Shown here one piece after another: positions 61,037-64,000 of a DNA stretch of 64,000 nucleotides. The stretch's first letter is position 1. The number at the start of each line of letters is the position of its first letter. A program made the position numbers and the translations under genes. This DNA comes from Oleidesulfovibrio alaskensis DSM 16109 (GTDB lineage Bacteria; Desulfobacterota; Desulfovibrionia; Desulfovibrionales; Desulfovibrionaceae): NCBI RefSeq assembly GCF_000482745.1, contig NZ_AXWQ01000004.1:248001-312000 (forward strand), given 5' to 3'. Under the pieces are notes generated by a model. It was not told the DNA's origin. It worked only from the letters and a program-made list of their open reading frames with translations, and ran no database searches.

Positions 61037-62704
61037 TTATTGCCCCGAACTGAATCTGCGCACACCTTCCACAAAACGGGCCAGCGTGGGGGACAGACTA
61101 TGCGGAGCCAGACGGGCGTCAATCAGCTGAAAACGTCCGCGTTCGGCATGGGCCTGTGTCAGCGCACGTGCAAGCTCGGCACGGGTGGCGGCCCTGTGCC
61201 CCCGTCCGCCCAGACCGTCAGCCACCGCGGCAAAATCCCATTCGCCCAGATTGCTGTATGCTGTCTCGGGCTGGAAGACATGCAGCATTTCCCACGACGA
61301 ATTATTAAACACCAGCACGATGGGATCGATACCCAGCCGCGTGCAGTTGCCCAGTTCCATACCGGTCATCTGAAAAGCGCCGTCGCCCACCAGAATGAGC
61401 GAACGCTCCTTTGTCGTTATCTGCAGCCCCATGCCCGCCGGCACCCCGAAGCCCATGCTGGCATAATACCCCGGTGCCACCATGGGAATGGCATCCACGC
61501 TCAGCATGGTGAACAGGCAGTCGCCTATATCGCTGGCAACGGGCATTGCTCCGTGCGAGGCAAAAAAATCATTAAGCAGCGCGGCTATATCCGTGGGAGT
61601 GATATCTGCGGCATCTGCCATGAAACCCCGCGGATTCACAGCGAGTCCCGCCCCCTGCAATGCCCTGTCGTCAGAAGAACCGCCGCAGCCCGAAAGAGCC
61701 ATGTCAGCTTCCTGTCCGTCATCCAGCAATGCCAGCAGACGGTCCACCAGCGCTCCCAGCGGAATGTCATGATACACATGGTAGCCGACACGCACCTGTC
61801 TGTCCTCCGCATGCATCACACGCCTGCGGTCCAGCTGGCTTCCGGACACGCCGAAATTGGTATCCGACATGATAACACCCAGCAGCAGAAGCCCGTCGGA
61901 AGATTCCACAGCCTCGCTGAGTGTCTCGTCACCGGCCATGCCCAGATAGGTTCCTTCCAGACAGCTGGCCGAAGCTAGCAACCCGCGTCCCATAAAGCTG
62001 GTCACCACAGGCACCCCCAGCCGCTCGGCCAGCAGAGCCACTTTGTCTTCTATGCCGTAACGCCGCACCTCAACCCCCACCATCATCATGGGCAGCGCGG
62101 CGCTCTGCACGCGCTGCAGCACGTCGCGGGCGCAGGCGTCCACGGCGTCCGCATCCGTGCCGGAAGCAGCAAAAGCAGGCACAGGCGCACACGGTGCCGC
62201 AGGCAGATCACGCGGAATCTCAAGATACACAGGGCGGGAATGTTCAATACAGCTCTGCAGCACACGGGCTATGGTTTCAGGCGCAGTGGCCGGATCGTCC
62301 AGCACCGCCTGATCGCAGGTGACTTCTTTGTACATGCGGTACTGCGAGTCAAGATGCTTCGCCTGATGGTGCAGCAGCAGCCCATGTCCGCCTTCGTGGG
62401 TTCCCGGCGCGCCGGAAATGACAACCACAGGCGACTTTTCCGCATATGCCTGCGCTATGGCGTTAACCATGTTCAATGCGCCGGCTCCGTATGTCACTGC
62501 GGCCACCCCCAGACCGCCTCTGAAGCGGGCGGATGCGTCGGCGGCAAACCCCACGGCGGGCTCGTGGCTCAGCGTGACAAGCGGCAGAATACCCGTGGAT
62601 TCGATTATCTTGAAATACGGCAGGGCAAAGTCGCCCGGAATGCCGTACACTTCTTTGGCGCCACGCTCTTTGAGAGCATGCAGCAACGCTTCGGTCAGAT
62701 TCAT
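61037..62704 (-). CDS. ThDP-dependent 2-keto-acid decarboxylase-like enzyme
   Basis: The 555-residue enzyme has the three-domain POX/PDC fold. The N-terminal Pyr domain has VYGIPGDFALPYFKIIES and THEPAVGFAADA-like SHEPAVGFAADASA (Glu that activates the cofactor). A central domain follows, then the PP domain with LILVGDGAFQMTGMELGN and VLVFNNSSWE (GDG...NN Mg-ThDP motif). It is closest in pattern to indolepyruvate/phenylpyruvate decarboxylases, but the N-terminal HH motif of classical pyruvate decarboxylase appears as LLHHQAKHL. The substrate is not certain. GAGGAGCAAATCAT precedes the start. Confidence 0.82.
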   Translation of the reverse strand: MNLTEALLHALKERGAKEVYGIPGDFALPYFKIIESTGILPLVTLSHEPAVGFAADASARFRGGLGVAAVTYGAGALNMVNAIAQAYAEKSPVVVISGAPGTHEGGHGLLLHHQAKHLDSQYRMYKEVTCDQAVLDDPATAPETIARVLQSCIEHSRPVYLEIPRDLPAAPCAPVPAFAASGTDADAVDACARDVLQRVQSAALPMMMVGVEVRRYGIEDKVALLAERLGVPVVTSFMGRGLLASASCLEGTYLGMAGDETLSEAVESSDGLLLLGVIMSDTNFGVSGSQLDRRRVMHAEDRQVRVGYHVYHDIPLGALVDRLLALLDDGQEADMALSGCGGSSDDRALQGAGLAVNPRGFMADAADITPTDIAALLNDFFASHGAMPVASDIGDCLFTMLSVDAIPMVAPGYYASMGFGVPAGMGLQITTKERSLILVGDGAFQMTGMELGNCTRLGIDPIVLVFNNSSWEMLHVFQPETAYSNLGEWDFAAVADGLGGRGHRAATRAELARALTQAHAERGRFQLIDARLAPHSLSPTLARFVEGVRRFSSGQ

Positions 62705-63167
62705 ATGATTTGCTCCTCGGTACGCATTCGGTGCGCAGGTTCGGTACGCAGATATAAGCAGGCGGACACCCTGTGCAAAAAGAAGTCACATCCGGCAGCG
62801 CCGCAGCACCGCACACCGGCGGTCACGCATAGAGCGGAGCCTCTGCCCGCAGCGGCATATCACATGCCGCACAGCTGACGGAATGCGGAGAAAGAAAGAA
62901 CGCGTCTGCACCGGAAAAACCGGCACCTGACGAATCCGCCCGCATACACCCCACAGGCACAACCGGCAGCCCCGATTACCCGAGGCGGCCGGACAACCAT
63001 CTTTTTGCAGTGTCACACACCTTCCTGCATAAAGCATAGCGCGTGCGCGCCCGCTCTACAATCCCCCTGCGGCGTGCTTTTTTCAGCGCAAAAAATCCGG
63101 TGCGGTCATTTCCGCTCCTGCGGAGCGGCAACCTGCCGTCAACAGGTTGCACACCTGCTGCACACCG
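62705..63167. other. Spacer between the SucD-like and ThDP-enzyme genes
   Basis: This 463-base gap on a minus-strand run contains hairpins at 63114-63150 and a TTTTTT on the minus strand near 63089-63094, probably ending the SucD-like transcript. The rest is a long leader for the ThDP-enzyme gene, with no riboswitch motif I recognise and no supported ORF. Confidence 0.45.
63089..63150 (-). terminator. Composite terminator-like region after the SucD-like gene
   Basis: Read on the minus strand: an 8-base stem GCAACCTG/CAGGTTGC, a 7-base stem CCGCTCC/GGAGCGG, and an alternative pairing GGAGCGG/CCGCACC leading into GGATTTTTT. Two of these stems share GGAGCGG and exclude each other. Confidence 0.5.
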
Positions 63168-64000
63168 TCATGCCCTGTCAAGAACAGCGCGCATAATGCG
63201 CGGCAGACTTGCCAGATCAGGGCAGATGGTAAAACCGGCCTCGCGCATGGCCTGCAGTTTAGCCTCCACTCCGCCGGTGGTTTCGTCCAGAATGGCTCCG
63301 GCATGCCCCAGCCTGCGGCCGGGAGGAGCAGTACGCGCCGCCACAAATGAAACCACCGGTTTGGAAAAACCTGTCCTGCGTACGTATTCTGCCAGTTCCT
63401 CTTCGGCCCTGCCGCCCACTTCGCCCAGCACCAGCACCGCACGGGTGGCGGCATCGTGGCGCACTCTTTCGCACAGGTCCACAAAGCCGGTGCCCACAAA
63501 CGAATCTCCGCCCACCCCCACGCATACGGATTGCCCTATGCCCGCAGCGGAAAGGCGCGAAGCTGCCTCATAGGTAAGCGTGCCCGAACGCGAAAACACC
63601 GCCACAGGGCCGGGGCTGAACACATAACCCGGCATGATACCTATTTTAAGCTGATGCGGAACCACTATGCCCGGAGTATTCGGCCCCACCACACAAGTGG
63701 GCGACGGCTGGATATTTTTCAGAGCCGACAGCATGGCCGCCTGAGGTATTCCTTCAGTAATGCACACAACCCACGGAATTTCTTCCGCTGCGGCCTCCAG
63801 CACGGCATCGGGGGCAAATGCGGCCGGTACAAAAATGATGGAAGCATCAATACGGTGATGCCTGCACGCCTCATGCACGGAATCATACACCGGAATCCCC
63901 ATCACCTCCTGCCCGCCTTTAAAGGGAGTGACCCCCGCCACAACCCGCGTGCCGTATTCCATCATCAAGGCGGCATGCCGCTGGGCAACGCGGCCTGTGA
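63168..64000 (-). CDS. Succinyl-CoA-ligase-alpha-like protein (partial, 5' end outside window)
   Basis: The frame stays open to the right edge (T-G-R-V-A-Q-R-H-A-A-L before MMEYGTRVVAGVTPFKGG), matching the start region of SucD-type ADP/GDP-forming acyl-CoA ligases; only a short N-terminal part, probably 15-20 residues, is missing. Features are GTRVVAGVTPFKGG, CVVGPNTPGIVVP, FSRSGTLTYEAA and the phospho-His loop RRLGHAGAILDET. It links CoA ester cleavage to NTP synthesis, with a beta subunit expected upstream outside the window. The acid could be succinate or another acyl group. Confidence 0.88.
   Translation of the reverse strand, partial: TGRVAQRHAALMMEYGTRVVAGVTPFKGGQEVMGIPVYDSVHEACRHHRIDASIIFVPAAFAPDAVLEAAAEEIPWVVCITEGIPQAAMLSALKNIQPSPTCVVGPNTPGIVVPHQLKIGIMPGYVFSPGPVAVFSRSGTLTYEAASRLSAAGIGQSVCVGVGGDSFVGTGFVDLCERVRHDAATRAVLVLGEVGGRAEEELAEYVRRTGFSKPVVSFVAARTAPPGRRLGHAGAILDETTGGVEAKLQAMREAGFTICPDLASLPRIMRAVLDRA

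Overview
The window looks like a core chromosomal segment of a sulfate-reducing bacterium of the Desulfovibrio group. The evidence is a complete dsrMKJOP operon, a periplasmic two-subunit [FeFe] hydrogenase of the Desulfovibrio HydA/HydB type, and many short-intergenic housekeeping operons with moderately high GC. Oleidesulfovibrio (Desulfovibrio) alaskensis or a close relative is my best guess from gene content, but I cannot confirm species. No insertion sequence, prophage, CRISPR array, rRNA or tRNA gene is visible.

Layout, left to right. 0.4-3 kb: a YgjP-like metallopeptidase, a VKOR-thioredoxin fusion and an RsbRD-type sensor domain. 3-8 kb: dsrMKJOP (+), the membrane redox complex of sulfite reduction, ending in a strong terminator. 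8.4-14.2 kb (-): a self-contained hydrogenase locus hydA-hydB-TM1266-like regulator-hydG-hydE-hydF, convergent with dsr. 14.6-18.4 kb (-): isoaspartyl peptidase/asparaginase, pdxA and a hydantoinase-like ATPase. 18.7-23.6 kb (-): glgB, glgA, a Nudix hydrolase and a Sua5/YrdC protein. 23.7-28.8 kb: rlmH, a small conserved ORF, rsmG (-), fabD, argS and a SPOR protein. 28.9-32.5 kb (+): a five-gene Mla lipid-transport operon (mlaE-F-D-C-A). 33.3-37.3 kb: a cupin, a LysO-type exporter split over two overlapping genes, and a polar amino-acid ABC transporter.

37.4-41.6 kb (-): amtB-glnK-glnD, the ammonium uptake and PII signalling operon, preceded by a good sigma-54 promoter match. 42-46 kb: tpx, two lineage-specific hypotheticals and tex. 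46.2-48.6 kb (-): an acyl-CoA synthetase and its likely XRE-cupin regulator. 48.8-55.1 kb (-): dnaA, thyX, ruvB, ruvA, ruvC, yebC and rlmE, with a DnaA-box/AT-rich region between thyX and dnaA. 55.2-59.6 kb: a CgeB-like glycosyltransferase (+) convergent with metE (-), the latter under a cobalamin riboswitch with a visible Shine-Dalgarno-sequestering helix. 59.7-64 kb (-): a SlyD-like/methyltransferase fusion, a ThDP-dependent 2-keto-acid decarboxylase-like enzyme and the 3' part of a succinyl-CoA-ligase-alpha-like gene that runs off the right edge.

Functionally, hydrogenase and Dsr genes supply and consume low-potential electrons in dissimilatory sulfate respiration. The glnK/amtB/glnD, ABC-transporter and LysO genes form a nitrogen and amino-acid block. 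The Mla genes maintain outer-membrane asymmetry, and dnaA/ruv/thyX/yebC/rlmE is a DNA and RNA maintenance block. I do not see a clearly novel multi-gene defence or biosynthetic system. The most interesting items are regulatory (hydA palindrome, metE riboswitch switch-helix, sigma-54 amtB promoter, tandem orphan terminators near 32.7 kb, origin-like region near dnaA) and architectural (SlyD-methyltransferase fusion, split LysO, pdxA/hydantoinase coupling).
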